Assembly: GCF_030272615.1 (NCBI RefSeq)
Contig: NC_081408.1
Span: forward strand, 59,912,114-59,976,113
Length of the DNA stretch: 64,000 nt
Source: Cryptomeria japonica
Taxonomy: Eukaryota; Streptophyta; Pinopsida; Cupressales; Cupressaceae
Reading direction: 5' to 3'
Position 1 is the first letter of the stretch. Every line of letters begins with the position of its first letter. Under the pieces are notes generated by a model. The model was not told the DNA's origin. It saw only the letters and a program-made list of their open reading frames with translations, and made no database searches. The position numbers and the translations under genes are program-made. Positions 1-12,185 of the stretch are shown here, piece after piece.

Positions 1-950
1 TATTTCTATATTTCTCTCTAATAATCTCTCTTCTCTCTATTTATCTCCCTCATCTACCTTATCCTACCTATAATTATATATTACTTGTCTCTATCACCTC
101 CTTTCTCTCCCTATCTTGTCCCCTCTATCTTTATATCCCTATAGATCTATCTTCATATATATTTATATCTCATTATCTCTAAATCTCACTTATTCACTCC
201 ATCTCTCCCTCCATTTGTCTTACTCTCTCTTTAAATTTCTATCCATATCTATCTCTATCTCCATCTTCACATCTCCATCTCTTTCCCTTTCAATCTCTCT
301 TTTTATATGTTCATCTATCTTTATATATCTTCCTCTATACATGATTAATCTACTTCTTTGTCTCTTCCTCTATCGCCCTCTTGAAGTATCTTTCCCTTTC
401 TCTACCTTTATCTCTTTATTTACTCCATCTTTATATATCTTTGGCTCTCTCCCCACATCCTTCTCTATAGTGCCTTTATATATCTCTATATCTCCCTCTT
501 TCTCTCTCTCCCTCTCTATCTATCCCTATCTATAATCTTTATCTCTCTTTCTCACTCTCTTGCACTATCTATATCTCTCTATCTATCGATATTTCTCTTC
601 CTTTATATCTCTTTATCTCTTCATTTTTTTATCTCACTCTCTTTTCCCCCCTCTATCCATTTTTCTCCATCTCTTTATATTTTTATTTTTGTCTATACCT
701 CTCTCTTTCTCTATATCTATTCATCTCCCTCTCCCTTTATCTTCATTTTTATCTCTATCTTCCTCTCTCCTTTTCAATATCTAGATATGTCTACCTCTTT
801 CTATCCATCCTTGTCCTTTAGTTTTTCTCCCTCTCACTTCATACTCCTGAATATCTATATCTCTATTTATGTCCTTGTCCTTTAGTTCTTCTCCCTCTCT
901 TTAGCTCTTCATCTCTCTTCACCCTTATATCTCTCCTTGTTTGAAACTTA
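1..950. repeat. Pyrimidine-rich simple sequence (TCTATC/CTCTCT type)
   Basis: The plus strand is almost purely C and T with scattered TATA, built from loosely repeated TCTCTATCTC and CTTTATATCTC words. Two open frames cover part of it (116-535 and 560-784), but they encode only Ser/Leu/Ile/Phe/Tyr runs, as expected of a CT repeat, so I do not call them genes. No promoter or RNA gene is visible. Confidence 0.85.
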
Positions 951-3900
951 GTACTTATGGTCTCCTAAGGAGTTATATGGTGTCCTAAGGGGTCATAGAA
1001 CACCATATGACCCTTTAGGACACAATATGACCCCTAACAACACCATATGATCTCCTAAGGGGTCATATGGTGTCCTAAGGGGTCATAAAACACCATATGA
1101 CCCCTTAAGACACAATAAGACCCCTAATGACACCATATGGTGTCCTAAGGGGTCATAAGACACCAAATGACACCTTAGGACACCATAAAACCCCTAATGA
1201 CATAGTGTGGTGTCCTAAAGGGTCATATGGTGTCCTAAGGGGTCATAGAACACCATATGACCCCTTAGGACACCATACGACCCATAGCACCATATAGTGT
1301 CCCAAGGGGTCATATGGTGTCCTAAGGGGTCATAGAGCACCATATGACCCATTAGGACATAATATGACCCCTGACGACACCTAATGGGTCATAGGACACT
1401 ATATGACCCCTTAGGACACCATACAACCCCTTATGACACCATATGGTGTCCTAAGGGGTCATATGGTATCGTAAGGGGTCATATAACACCATATGACCCC
1501 TTGGAACACAAGAAGACCCATAATGACATGATATGGTGTCCTAAGGGGTCATATGGTATCACGAGACACCATATCACCCCTTAGGACACAATATGACCCC
1601 TAACAATACCTAAGGGGTAATATGGTGTCCTAATGGGTTATATGATGTCCTAGGAACCTTTACGACACAATATGACCCCTTAGCACACCATAAAACCCCT
1701 AATGACTCCATATGGTGTCCTAAGGGGTTGTAGGACACCATATGACCCGTTAGGACATAATATGACCCCTAACAACACCTAAGGGGTCATATTGTGTCCT
1801 AAGGGGTCATAGGACACGATATGACCCCTAATGACGTTGTATGGTGTCCTAAGGGGTCATAGGACACCATGTGGCCCCTAACAACACAAAATGACACCTA
1901 ACGATACCTAAGGGGCCATATGGTGTCCTAAGGGGTCATGGGACACCATATGACCCCTTAGCACACCATATGACCCCGAATGACACCATATGGTGTCCTA
2001 AGGGGTCATAAAACATCGTACAATGCATAATGACACCATATGGTGTCCTAAGGGGTCATATGGTATCCTAAGGGGTTATAGGACACCATATGACCCCTTA
2101 GGAGGCCATATGACCCATAGAAAAATAATATGGTCTCCTAGAGGGTTATAGAACATCATATGACCCCTTAGAACACCATACGACCCATAACGACACCATG
2201 TGGTGTCCTAAGGGGTCATAAGACACAATATGACCCCTAATGACATCATATACTGTCCTAAGGGGTCATAGGACACCATATGACCCCTTAGGACACCATA
2301 GGACCCCTTACAACATCATACGACATGTTACGACACCATATGGTGTCCTAAGGAGTCATATGGTATCCTTAGGGGTCATATAACACCATATGACCACATG
2401 ACCGTTTAGAATACAAGAACACCCATAACGACACAATATGGTGTCCTAAGGGGTCATATGGTGTCATGATCCACCATATGACCCCTTAAGACACAATATG
2501 ACCCCTTAGGACACAATATGACCCATAACGATACCTAAGGGGTCACATGGTGTCCTAAGGGGTTATATGATGTCCTAGGAACCTTTAGGACACAATATGA
2601 CCCCTTAGCACACCATACAACCCCCAACGACACCCTATGGTGTCCTAAGGGGTTGTAGGACACCATATGACCCATTAGGACACAATATGACCCCTAACAA
2701 CATCTAAGGGGTCATATTGTGTCCTAACGGGTCATAGGACACCATATGACCCCTAACGACACAAAATGATGCCTAACGATATCTAAGGGGTCATAGGACA
2801 CAATCTGACCCCTTAGCACATCATACAACCCCTAATGGCACCATATGGTGTCCTAAGGGGTCATATGGTGTCCTAAGGGGTCATAGAACACCATATGACC
2901 CCTTAGGACACCATACAATGCATAATGACACCATATGGTGTCCTAAGGGGTCATAGGACACCATATCACCCCTTAAGAGACCATACGACCAATAACAACA
3001 TAATATGGTGTCCTAAGGAATCATAGAACACCATATGACCCTTTAGAACACCATACAACCCATAACAACACCATGTGGTGTCCTAAGGGGTCATAAGACA
3101 TAATATGACCCCTTGGGACATAATATGACCCCTGAGGACATCATATAGTGTCCTAAGGGGTCATAGGACACCATATGACCCCTTAGGACACAATACGACC
3201 CCTTAGGACACAAAATAAACCCTAACAACACCTAAGGGGAAATATAGTTACCTAAGGAGTCACAGAATACCATATGACTCCTTAGCACACCATACGACCC
3301 CTAATGACACTATATGGTGTCCTAAGGGGTCATATGGTATCCTAAGGGGTCATAGAACACCATATGACCCCTTAGGACACCATGCGACATATAAAAACAC
3401 CAAATGGTGTCTGAAGGGGTCATATGGTGTGCTAAGGGGTCATAGGACACCATATGACCCCTTAGGACATAATACGACCCCTTAGGACACAAAATAAACC
3501 CTAACGACACCTAAGAGATCATATAGTTTCCTAAGAGGTCCTAGGACACCATATGACTCCTTAGCACACCATACGACACCATATGGTGTCTTAATTGGTC
3601 ATATGGTGTCCTAAGGGGTCATAGAACACCATATGACCCCTTAGGACACCATACGACACAACAACACCAAATGGTATCCTAAGGGGTCATAAGACACCAT
3701 ATGACCCTTTAGGAAACCATATGACCCATAAAAACACCATATGGTGTCCTAAGGGGTCATAGAACACCATATGACCCTTTAGGACACCATATGACCCATA
3801 ATGATACCATATGGTGTCCTAAGGGATCATAAGACACCATATGACCCCTTAGAATACAATATGACCCATAACAACATCATATAGTGTCCTAAGGGGTCAT

Positions 3901-5445
3901 AGGACACCATATGACCCCTTATGACACAATATGACCCCTAACGACATCATATAGTGTCCTAAGGGGTCATATGGTGTCCTAAGAGGTTATAGAACACCAT
4001 ATGACCCCTTAGGACACCATAAGACCCATAACGAAACCATATGATATCTTAAGGAGTCATATGGGGTCCTAAAGGGTCACAGGACATCATATGACCTCTT
4101 AGGACATAATATGACCCCTAACAAAACCTAATGGATCATATGGTGTCTAAGGGGTCATATGATGTCCTATGACCCCTTAGGACACAATATGACCCCTTAG
4201 CACACCATACAACCCCCAATGACACCATATGGTGTCCTAAGGGGTCATATGACACCATATGACCCGTTCAGACACAATAGGACCCCTAACAATACCTCAG
4301 GGGTCATATGGTGTCCTAAGGCATCATAGGATACCATATGACCCCTTAATACACCATATGACCCCTAACGACACCATATGGTGTCCTAAAGGATTGTAGA
4401 ACACCATATGACACCTTATGACACCATAAGACCCATAACAACATCATATGGTTTCCTAAGGTGTCATATGGTGTCTCAAAGGTTCATGAGACATCATATG
4501 ACCCTTTAGGACACCATATGATCCCTACCGACACCTGAGGGTTCATATGGTGTCTTAATGGGTCATATTATGTCCTATGGCCTTTTAAGATACAATATGA
4601 CCCCTTAGCACACCATATAGCCCCTAACGATGCCATATGGTATCGTAAGGGGTTATAAGATGCCATATGGTATCCTAAGGTGTTATAAGATACCATATGA
4701 CCTGTTAAGACACAATATGACCCGTAACAACACGTAAGGGGTCATAGTACACCATATGAACCCTTAGGACACAATATAACCCCTAACAACACCTAATGGG
4801 TCATATGGTGTCCTAAGTGGTCATATGACATCCTATGACCCCTTAAGACACAATATGACCCCTTAGCACACCATACAACCCCTAACGATGCCATTTGGTG
4901 TCCTAAGGGGTCATAGCACACCATATGACCTGTTAGGACACAATATGACCCCAAACAACACCTAAGGGATCATATGTTGACCTAAGGGGTCATATGGTGT
5001 TCTAAGGGGTCATACGACACCATATGACCCCTTAAGACACCATATAAGAGTCATAGGACACGATATGACCACTTAGGACACAATATGACCCCTAACAACA
5101 CCTTAGGGGTCATATGGTGTCCTCAATGGTCATATGATATCTTATGACCCCTTAGCACACCATATGAACCCTAACGACACCATATGGTGTCCTAAAGGGT
5201 CATAAGATACCATATGACCCCTTAGGACACCATACGACCCATAACAACACCATATAGTGTTTTAAGGAGTCATATGGTGTGCTAAGAGGTCATAGGACAC
5301 CATATGATCCTTTAAGACACAATATGACCCCTTAGCACACCATATGACCCCTAACAACATCATGTGGTGTCCTAAGGGTTCATAGGACACCGTATGACTC
5401 ATTAGGACACAATATGACCCTTAACAACACCTAAGGGGTCATATG
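950..5445. repeat. Tandem array of a 20 bp unit in both orientations
   Basis: About 4.5 kb is composed of the word ATGGTGTCCTAAGGGGTCAT and its reverse complement ATGACCCCTTAGGACACCAT, with many point variants. Direct and inverted copies alternate irregularly. Where two inverted copies abut they create perfect dyads such as GACACCATATGGTGTC (near 1131, 1435, 1982 and 2032). Units share CATATG and CCTAAGG cores. Short linkers such as CCTAACGACACC recur and suggest a longer irregular higher-order period of about 60 to 80 bp. Small open frames inside (for example 1384-1584 and 3510-3322) are translations of the repeat and are not genes. No transposon domain lies within. Confidence 0.93.
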
Positions 5446-5454
5446 GTAAAGCTA

Positions 5455-6510
5455 GAGGTGAGGATAGGTATGACAGAGAGATGGCATTTGGGGAAGAGAG
5501 AATTAGAGAGAGTTGGGGGTAATTAGGGGTTGGGAGGAGAGGGGGGATGGGAAAGTATCAACAAAGGGAGAGAGGGAGAGATGAGGAGAGAGGTTGAAAG
5601 AGAGAGGTCTATAGAGAAGGTAATTAGGGGAAGGGGAGGGGGAGAGAGGGATGGAGTATGAACAAAGGAAGAGAGGGGAGAGATGGGGAGAGATCCCCCT
5701 GATTACCCTCTCTCTAGTCCATCTCTTTGTTAATACTTCCCTCTTCCCCTTTGCTCCACCTAATTATCCTCTCTCTATCACTCTCTTCACCTCTCTCCAC
5801 ATCTCTCCCTCTCTCCTTTTGTTGATACTTACTCTTCTCCCTCTCTTATTATCCAATAATTACACCCAACTCTCTCTCACACATTATTTCTTTCCCTTAA
5901 TTACCCTCGATTACCTCTCTCCTCCTATGGGTTTATATATAGTTCCCTCTCCCCCTCTCCCCACCCCCTAATTACTCTTTATGTCTCTCTTCACCTCTGT
6001 CCCCATCTCTCTTCTCTCTTTGTTGATACTTTCCCGTCTCCCCCTCTCCTCCTACCCCCTAATAATCTTAAACTCTCCCTCTCATTCTCTCTTCACCCCA
6101 ATCATCCCCTCCCTCTCTCTCTTTGTCTTCCAACTAATTACCTCTAGCTTTCTCTCTCTCAATATCTCTTACCCCCAATTAATATTTCCTTCTCACCTCT
6201 CTCCCCCTCTCCTTTTTTTGATACTTCCCTACGCCTCTCCTTGTCCCCTCTGAATTTTTTTGCTAGAGATGAGAAGGAAATGCAAAGAGACTAGTATAGA
6301 TCTTATGAAAGAGAGAGTGACATAGAGGAGGAAATTATCAAGGGGTAGAAATATAAGCCCCTTGTAGAGCTTGAGAGAATGAATGAGGTATTGAATGACA
6401 GTTAGAGATATAGGTCTAGAGAGAGATGTATAAATATGGAAAAAAGAGAGGGAGGAAGAAACAAATAGGTGGAGTGATAGGTTTAGGAGAGAGAGGTGGA
6501 GAAAGGAACA
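5455..6510. repeat. Strand-switching purine/pyrimidine repeat block
   Basis: The plus strand is GA-rich from about 5455 to 5700, CT-rich from 5700 to 6250, then GA-rich again to 6510. The CT part repeats a longer unit marked by TTTGTTGATACTT or a variant (near 5730, 5821, 6021 and 6215). The reverse complement of this marker, AAGTATCAACAAA, lies in the left GA block near 5553, so the blocks are inverted copies of one repeat and not merely biased sequence. Open frames here are low-complexity Ser/Leu/Pro translations. Confidence 0.8.
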
Positions 6511-6562
6511 AACATAGATAACATGATTTATCAAAATTTATCGAACTCAATAAAATTCATAA

Positions 6563-6570
6563 ATTTTCTA
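6563..6570. repeat. Candidate LINE target-site duplication, left copy
   Basis: ATTTTCTA lies directly against a run of 12 T (6571-6582), the minus-strand poly-A of a LINE. The same 8 bases occur at 25722-25729, directly beyond the truncated 5' end of LINE ORF2. The word is AT-rich, so a chance match is possible. Confidence 0.4.
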
Positions 6571-7410
6571 TTTTTTTTTTTTGGCAAAAGTGGCAAGCCA
6601 TTGATATATATATTAATAAGAAAACTGATTCAAGAGCTCAATAGGGAAAGAATCAGGAAGAAAACCCTATATCCTTTCTTAGATACAATGAAAAAGAGGA
6701 AAGGAGGCTTTGAGAAGAAGCTCCCCGAATCCAGAGAGATAGATATGGTCTGCCCATAGAATGAGCCTTTTGGGGGCCAAAATTAGAGCAACTAGTCGGG
6801 ACGAGACTAGAGGAAACCATAAAAAACCGACCCCCACAACCGGTTACCGTGGAGATTGAGAAGCGGGAATCTAGTTGTCAGAACAATGAAGAGCTGCCAT
6901 GACTGGTTTTCGGTTATGTTGTACCGGTACTTTGATACCGGTATGTTGTCCTCATGACCGATTCATAATAAGAAAAGCCTTCAATACAAGTACTAGCCGA
7001 CAAGCTAAGAAGATGACTCCTCTACCGGTTCTAATATACCAGTGGAAATAAATGCAAGAGCCAACACTAGAAAGCAAGGGGCAATCAAAAAGTTGTGTCA
7101 AACTAGTTGGCATTAGATTTTCCACCCGTCAAAAAGGAGCATCTTCTAAGTAGCAAAAAACAAAGCTAGAATAACTTTACTTATCCATGGCGGTGTCTTC
7201 CTAGGTCTGAATTATAGGGGCATCGAAGGTGGGCAGAAAGGAGGTAGTCCATCCCATGGCTTCATCCTGCACCAGTACGTTGAGGTTTGGAACCCTATCT
7301 GTAGCCCATCCCCTTTCCATAGGTTGTGAAATTGGCAAACAGGGGTCAACATTTTCTATTTCCAGGATCTCCATTAGAGCCCCAACTTTAAATTTTATAT
7401 TATTATTTAA
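6571..7410 (-). mobile_element. LINE-like 3' end with poly-A tail (minus strand)
   Basis: Read on the minus strand, this ends in a 3' untranslated stretch finishing TGGCTTGCCACTTTTGCC followed by 12 A, the form of a plant LINE tail. Upstream is a short open frame (about 7390-7205) starting MEILEIENVDPCL and ending TAG, possibly the end of a LINE ORF2; it has no domain I recognise. About 620 bases of untranslated sequence, rich in ACCGGT-type words, separate that stop from the tail. It may be the missing 3' part of the LINE at 22661-25721, split by later insertions, or an independent insertion. Confidence 0.6.
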
Positions 7411-8744
7411 TTACTTATTTAGTTTATTTTGAGATGATTGTTACAAAAATTCATGCAATAGGGAAATCATATGAAAAAGTCATGAGTTTTTTATGTTTTA
7501 AAAATGAAGGATGAATTTAAATGTATTATAATTATTTTTAACAACAAATAATTGAAAATATACCTATTCCATATCATATATCTCTTAATTACCTTTCCAA
7601 CGCCTATAAAAAATCAAAATTTTGATATAAAATGCAAAAGTTATGCCCAATTTACTAAAATTAATTTTTTTATTTTTTCAAAAATGGATATCCGATTTTA
7701 ACAAATATCCAATTTCAACGGATATCCAATTTTAAAACATAAATTTTTCCCTGTATATTTTTGTTTGGGTTTGCTTTGGGATTTGGCGTGGAAGTGACAA
7801 GCCTGGAGAGTCAATTGAAAAAACGTGTTTTTCAGTATTCCTTGATTTTCTAGACTTTACACTAGTGGCTGACAACTTTTATTATAGCCAAAATTGACAA
7901 AATGGAAAAGGGTTTTTTAAGGATGTTCTCAACTTTCCAACAATATAAGGCTTGTCTTATTTCGACTTTAATAAATAATTATTATTTATTTTCTAATTGA
8001 ATTCTGACAAAAGTCCTGATTGATAGACTGATTGAAAAACACTCATAACTTTCAAACCGCATAACATTTTTTGAATCTGAAACATGCGTCACATCCTATG
8101 CTTTGTCTACTATAGGGAAAAAATTTAAAAAAATGAATTTCATAAGGTTTTGACCAAATTAAGGTGGTGAGAGGTAGGAGTTTCTGAATTTCTGAAAAGT
8201 TGTAGTAAAAAATTCATAAATAATTATTTACTTTATAAAAAATTATAAAAAAAATGTGTGTCACATCCGAACATGACTCTTATACTTATATTTAAATCTT
8301 ATAAAAAAAATATTATGATTTGATTGTGATTAGGGTGGTCAGACATACACCTACTTAATTTTTTTCCTGGATTTTTTGTACCACTGCATTGAAATTTGAA
8401 ATTTTCATCAAATAGGATTTTTTTTTCTTCAGAAAACAACTAGTAGCTTAGAAACTACATTCAATTTTCTATAGATTCTCTTCTTACATATTTTTAAAAT
8501 AATATTCATATATTATTCAATTTTTCATGTCAAGTTGCATAACTCTGATTTTTTGAAATTTCATTGCCACTTAAGGGCTTGTTCTGGCACACCATGATCC
8601 TGCACATACCCATACATATTACTTATAAATTTATTTAAATAAAACTAATAGAATTGGTTGATGCATGAGTGGAAACACACTTTAGGTAGTATTAGTTCAC
8701 ACATGCCTATACATGTCATTCATATTATATTGAGCATATACACT
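7411..8744. other. Unassigned AT-rich stretch
   Basis: No gene or recognisable transposon domain is seen on either strand. There is a small local triplication of a GGATATCCAATTTTA-like word (7684-7738) and several passages resembling untranslated LTR sequence (for example 7590-7660 and 8030-8120). It lies between a LINE tail and a glycosyltransferase pseudogene and could be an old solo LTR, but I could not find matched TG...CA ends or a duplication. Confidence 0.5.
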
Positions 8745-9240
8745 AAAAAATGTAGTCATCATTTCAACTCTAACTTCTTTACTAATATCCTCCTTAGTAA
8801 AAGAGCCATCCTCTTTTCTTCTCATTTCCACTCCCACCTTAAGTTCTTGTGCAAGATTTGTGTTTAATCCAAGTTGCTTAAATTGCATCAAAGAGTTATG
8901 AGTTGAACCCCAAAAATTAATCCTTATGTCATTCAATTCCACCCACAATCAATTAAAAAGACATTTGTAAAAGGATGATTTGAAATTTGTAACTATGGAG
9001 CCCATTTTATCACCACATAGCCCAATCCAATATTGATAAGAGAAAAAATATAATTGATCATTGATATAATGAGGTTAACATACCCCGTCGGATCTTGGAA
9101 ACCTTGTAGAAAGTCATTTATAGCTGGAAAAACCCAAAGGAATGACACACTTCTCTCCTACAGACCCATTGTTATTATTGCAAGCTTTGGTGGGTGAGAA
9201 TGTACTTTCTACCAAAAGATCCACTACAATAAAATGTCAT
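8745..9240 (-). pseudogene. UDP-glycosyltransferase (GT1 family) pseudogene fragment
   Basis: Minus-strand translation across two or three frames gives, in order, SGSFGRKYILTHQ (the conserved SFGSE-type strand), SVSFLWVFPAINDFLQGFQ, YVVIKWAP, FLIDCGWN, GLIFGV, and LNTNLAQELKVGVEMRRKEDG. This is the order of motifs in the C-terminal half of plant family-1 glycosyltransferases, which move sugar from UDP-sugars to small molecules. The PSPG box is recognisable (W-A-P, then C-G-W-N), but its usual His before CGWN reads Asp and the Gln after WAP is a TAG stop. There are further stops after CGWN and at least two frameshifts. About 55 extra bases interrupt the part before YVVIKWAP. Only about 160 of the roughly 470 residues are present. 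It is nonfunctional. Confidence 0.82.
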
Positions 9241-9302
9241 CAAATGGGAGTGGTGATATTTTACATAAGAGTATCCCAACTTGAATCACTTACCCCTAGT
9301 TT

Positions 9303-9780
9303 GTTGGGGGGGAGGTTGTTGGGAGGGTTGGGGGCTGAGGTTGAATCAGTCTTCATCGGATTAGGAAATTTAATCACAAAAAAAGATCTGATAAATTCAA
9401 GTAATAAGACAGATAAGCAAATTGAAAGCACAACACACAACACCAATATTTTGACGTGGAAACCCCGATTAAGGTAAAAACCATGGTGGGAATCTACCCA
9501 CAGTAAGATGATACTCTATAGTAATATGTGAAAATATTACACTGGGGAATGCACATGCATCCAAGCACACCACCTAGAGCTCATTGCTCAAAAGATAATG
9601 GTTCAGAAGGCTACAACCCTCAGGGAAGTCTCACTAGCTTATAACAAGATTCAGACCAAAAGAAATGAACTAAAAGAATAACATCTCCAAATGCCAGATT
9701 ACAGTTCCAGTTAAGCACAGATGTCTGCCTAGCAACACCAATCTCTCCTCAATCTCAACACCAAAGGATAAATCTCTTGT
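9303..9780 (-). mobile_element. Fragment of a copia-type LTR (related to the LTR at 60480)
   Basis: The stretch begins TGTTGGGG, carries GTTGAATCAGTC, then ACGTGGAAACC, GGTGGGA with ACCCAC, AATATTAC, GCACATGCA and CATTGCTCA. The LTR at 60480-61242 has the same landmarks in the same order and spacing. The strand is given by analogy with that element, whose coding strand is minus. The right boundary is unclear: it fades into the start of the element A gag frame near 9880. Its insertion could explain why A has no 5' LTR. Confidence 0.6.
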
Positions 9781-9891
9781 TCACACATAAAACTTTTATT
9801 GATAATGCAGACATAACATTGACACACAAATTACATGATAATATCACCTATATATACAAATCAGTCTTTGATGAACCACTACATAGCACAA

Positions 9892-11623
9892 TGTCGGCCT
9901 TCAATAGAGATACAACTGACTATCGATTCGACATAGACTGTGATAATGTAAGCAACCATGGAAATGACAATGGTAGTACATCTAGTGATTCTAAGATCAA
10001 GGAAACAGATGTCACTAATTGCATGAATGACAGAGGCTTTAGGAGAATGATGAAAGTTATTCTAGAAAGAGAAAAAGAAGAGCACTTCCTAGAGCGGGCA
10101 AGACAAGGAGTGAAACTTCCTCCTAGTTTTAATGTAGAGAGTATCATTACAAAAGAAGAGGAAAAACCAATAACACTAATGGCTAAACAAATGCAAGCCC
10201 TACAACATGAAATTCAAGAAATGAAAAACAAGGACAAGGTTTCCTCACCATACTCTCCGGATTCGATTTGCCCCTTCCCTTTCGACAAAAATATTTGCAT
10301 GCCTCCATTTCCATCTAGGACCAAGATACCAAAATTTGACAAATACGATGGAAAATCAGATCCCTAGGACCACGTTAGAGAATTTTGTGCCCTATGCATG
10401 AACAAACTTACCTCATACGCCTTTTTCCGAGGAGTCTGGGAGGACAGGCCATGGAATGGTTCTCAAAGTTGCCAATTGGAATAAAAATGTTTGAGGAGCT
10501 AGTTAAATTATTTTTACAGCAATATGCTTACAACATTCACAACCCAGTCACCATGCTCGACATATGCAACACATAACAGAAAACAAGAGAACAATTCCTT
10601 ACTTTCCTTCAACGATGGAGGAGAATTTTCTCTAGATATCCAAGACCGATCCCAGAATCAGAGAAAATGGAGATTTTAATTAGCACTTTAATACCTAAGT
10701 TTAATTACGCAATCTCAATGCAAACACACCCTTCTTTCGACAAGATGGTAGAAGGCATTCTGAAAATAGAAGATGTGTTGATCAACAAAGGGGAGATTTC
10801 ACTCTATAAGGAAACATCACATGGATCTCGCTCCAAGAATAAATATTGGAAGTACGCAAAAGACAACAACAAAAATGCCATCAATGATGGAGTAGTAGAT
10901 AATATCAAAACAAAGCAAAAACAAGCAGCATTCAACTTGACTACTAGAACACAAGCGCTCAAGGTTGCTGAGAATGCAACATAACACACCTCGAGCAAAT
11001 GGAGCAACTTTATGAAAAACAAACCTTTGGCTCCAAAACCAAAATGTGAGTTCACTCCTTTAGGAGAGTCATACGAATCAGCATTGAAAACATTATTGGC
11101 CAGCAATTTACTCACTTTACCAGACAACTCAAAACCATACAATCCAGAAGTCAAAACAAAATGGTGGAGAGAAAATGAATATTGTGAATACCACAGGAAC
11201 AAAGGACACTCTACAAATAATTGTATGAAGTTAAAACATGAGATCCAAGATTTAATTGATGGTGGTAAAATAGTTATTGGCAATCACGCAACAAACTTAG
11301 ATCACAAAGCGTTCAAAGACCCCTTGCCCACCTACGAACAAGGAGACTCAAAATCTAAGGAAGGAGCTAAAATCAACTACACTTATTTTAATAATGACAA
11401 AGTCATTCACATGATCGAACCAACTAGATTAGAACGTTGTAATGTGATCATAATCAAATACAATCACGACATATCAAAATCTGCCAATGTCCTAACCCGA
11501 GCTCAAGGTAAAGTGACCTTCAAAGGAGTTGCCTCTTCTTCTACTGATCAACCCGTGTCATCAAATGGACAAAAATCTTCAAAGCAACCAGCTACCAACA
11601 TGACCAAACCCTCTTCATCATAA
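9892..11623 (+). pseudogene. Element A gag (nucleocapsid-type) pseudogene
   Basis: Gag packages the element RNA. The frame from 9892 reads MSAFNRD. The core contains PKFDKYDGKSDP (near 10330) and, after a TAG, LIRLFPRSLGGQAMEWFSKL (10408-10470), hallmarks of the plant Retrotrans_gag domain. A further piece, SFDKMVEGILKIEDVLI, follows (10735-10785). The RNA-binding end at 11182-11230 reads CEYHRNKGHSTNNC, a Cys-His-His-Cys knuckle in place of the usual CCHC. In-frame stops interrupt near 10366, 10574 and 10982, and the frame closes at 11623. Residues upstream of 9892 match nothing and may come from the LTR fragment on the left. Confidence 0.82.
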
Positions 11624-11649
11624 CAAATGGTCTCATCAAATTCCTCTAG

Positions 11650-12185
11650 ATATAGCATCTTAGAGAAAATTCAATAAACAACTGCTCACATATCCATATT
11701 AGAACTGCTGAAAACCTCTCATGTGCATAGGGAGATTCTAGACAAAGTGTTGCTTGATACCAATGTTCCAAAAGACCTGGACCTAAACCGATTTCAATCC
11801 ATGGTGGGTCACTTAAATTCACCTCATTACCTATATTTCTCTGAGGAAGATGATAACTCACTAAGTCATCCACATAAGCAACCCCTCCATATTGAAGTAA
11901 TGATTCACAAACACCTCATCAAACATGTCCTGATAGATGGAGGTGTTGGCTTGAATATTTGTACCTTTGATTTACTCATGTAGTTGGGTTCCTCAGAAAA
12001 TATCATTGATCCGAGGAAGAAAATCACAATAAAATCTTATGTTGAAAAGGAAAGAACTTCAAAATGCTTAATACTCTTGCCGACTAGAGTGGGACCTGTT
12101 GAGAGAGATGTTCTTTGTTAGGTACTGGATATTCCACTATTCTACAACATACTACTAGGCAGACCCTGGATACATGATATGCAAG
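11650..12185 (+). pseudogene. Element A aspartic protease pseudogene
   Basis: Open pieces at 11723-11983 and onward contain HVLIDGGVGLNICTF (active-site strand, D-G-G instead of the common D-S/T-G) and, 200 bases later, YNILLGRPWIHDM, the conserved end of gypsy proteases. A TAG after FDLLM and a TAG at about 12120 break the frame. The protease would cut the Gag-Pol precursor inside the particle. The same IDGGxxLNIC form occurs in elements B and C, so D-G-G is a family trait and not damage to this copy. Confidence 0.8.

Noticed and set aside
116-784. Two long open frames in the CT-rich left end
   Set aside because: They translate to Ser/Leu/Ile/Tyr/Phe runs dictated by the CT repeat; no start context, domain or codon pattern supports a gene.
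1384-3510. Open frames with DPLGHH and CPKGSYG repeats
   Set aside because: Direct translations of the 20 bp satellite in one frame; the peptide repeats follow from the DNA repeat.
950-5445. CRISPR array
   Set aside because: Units are contiguous, degenerate and in both orientations, with no unique spacers, in a plant nuclear context.
7229-7432. Plus-strand open frame overlapping the LINE-like 3' end
   Set aside because: It lies opposite the minus-strand frame that fits the LINE orientation and has no recognisable content.
9261-9477. Open frames on both strands near 9300
   Set aside because: They lie across the LTR fragment and glycosyltransferase remnant and have no matching family features.
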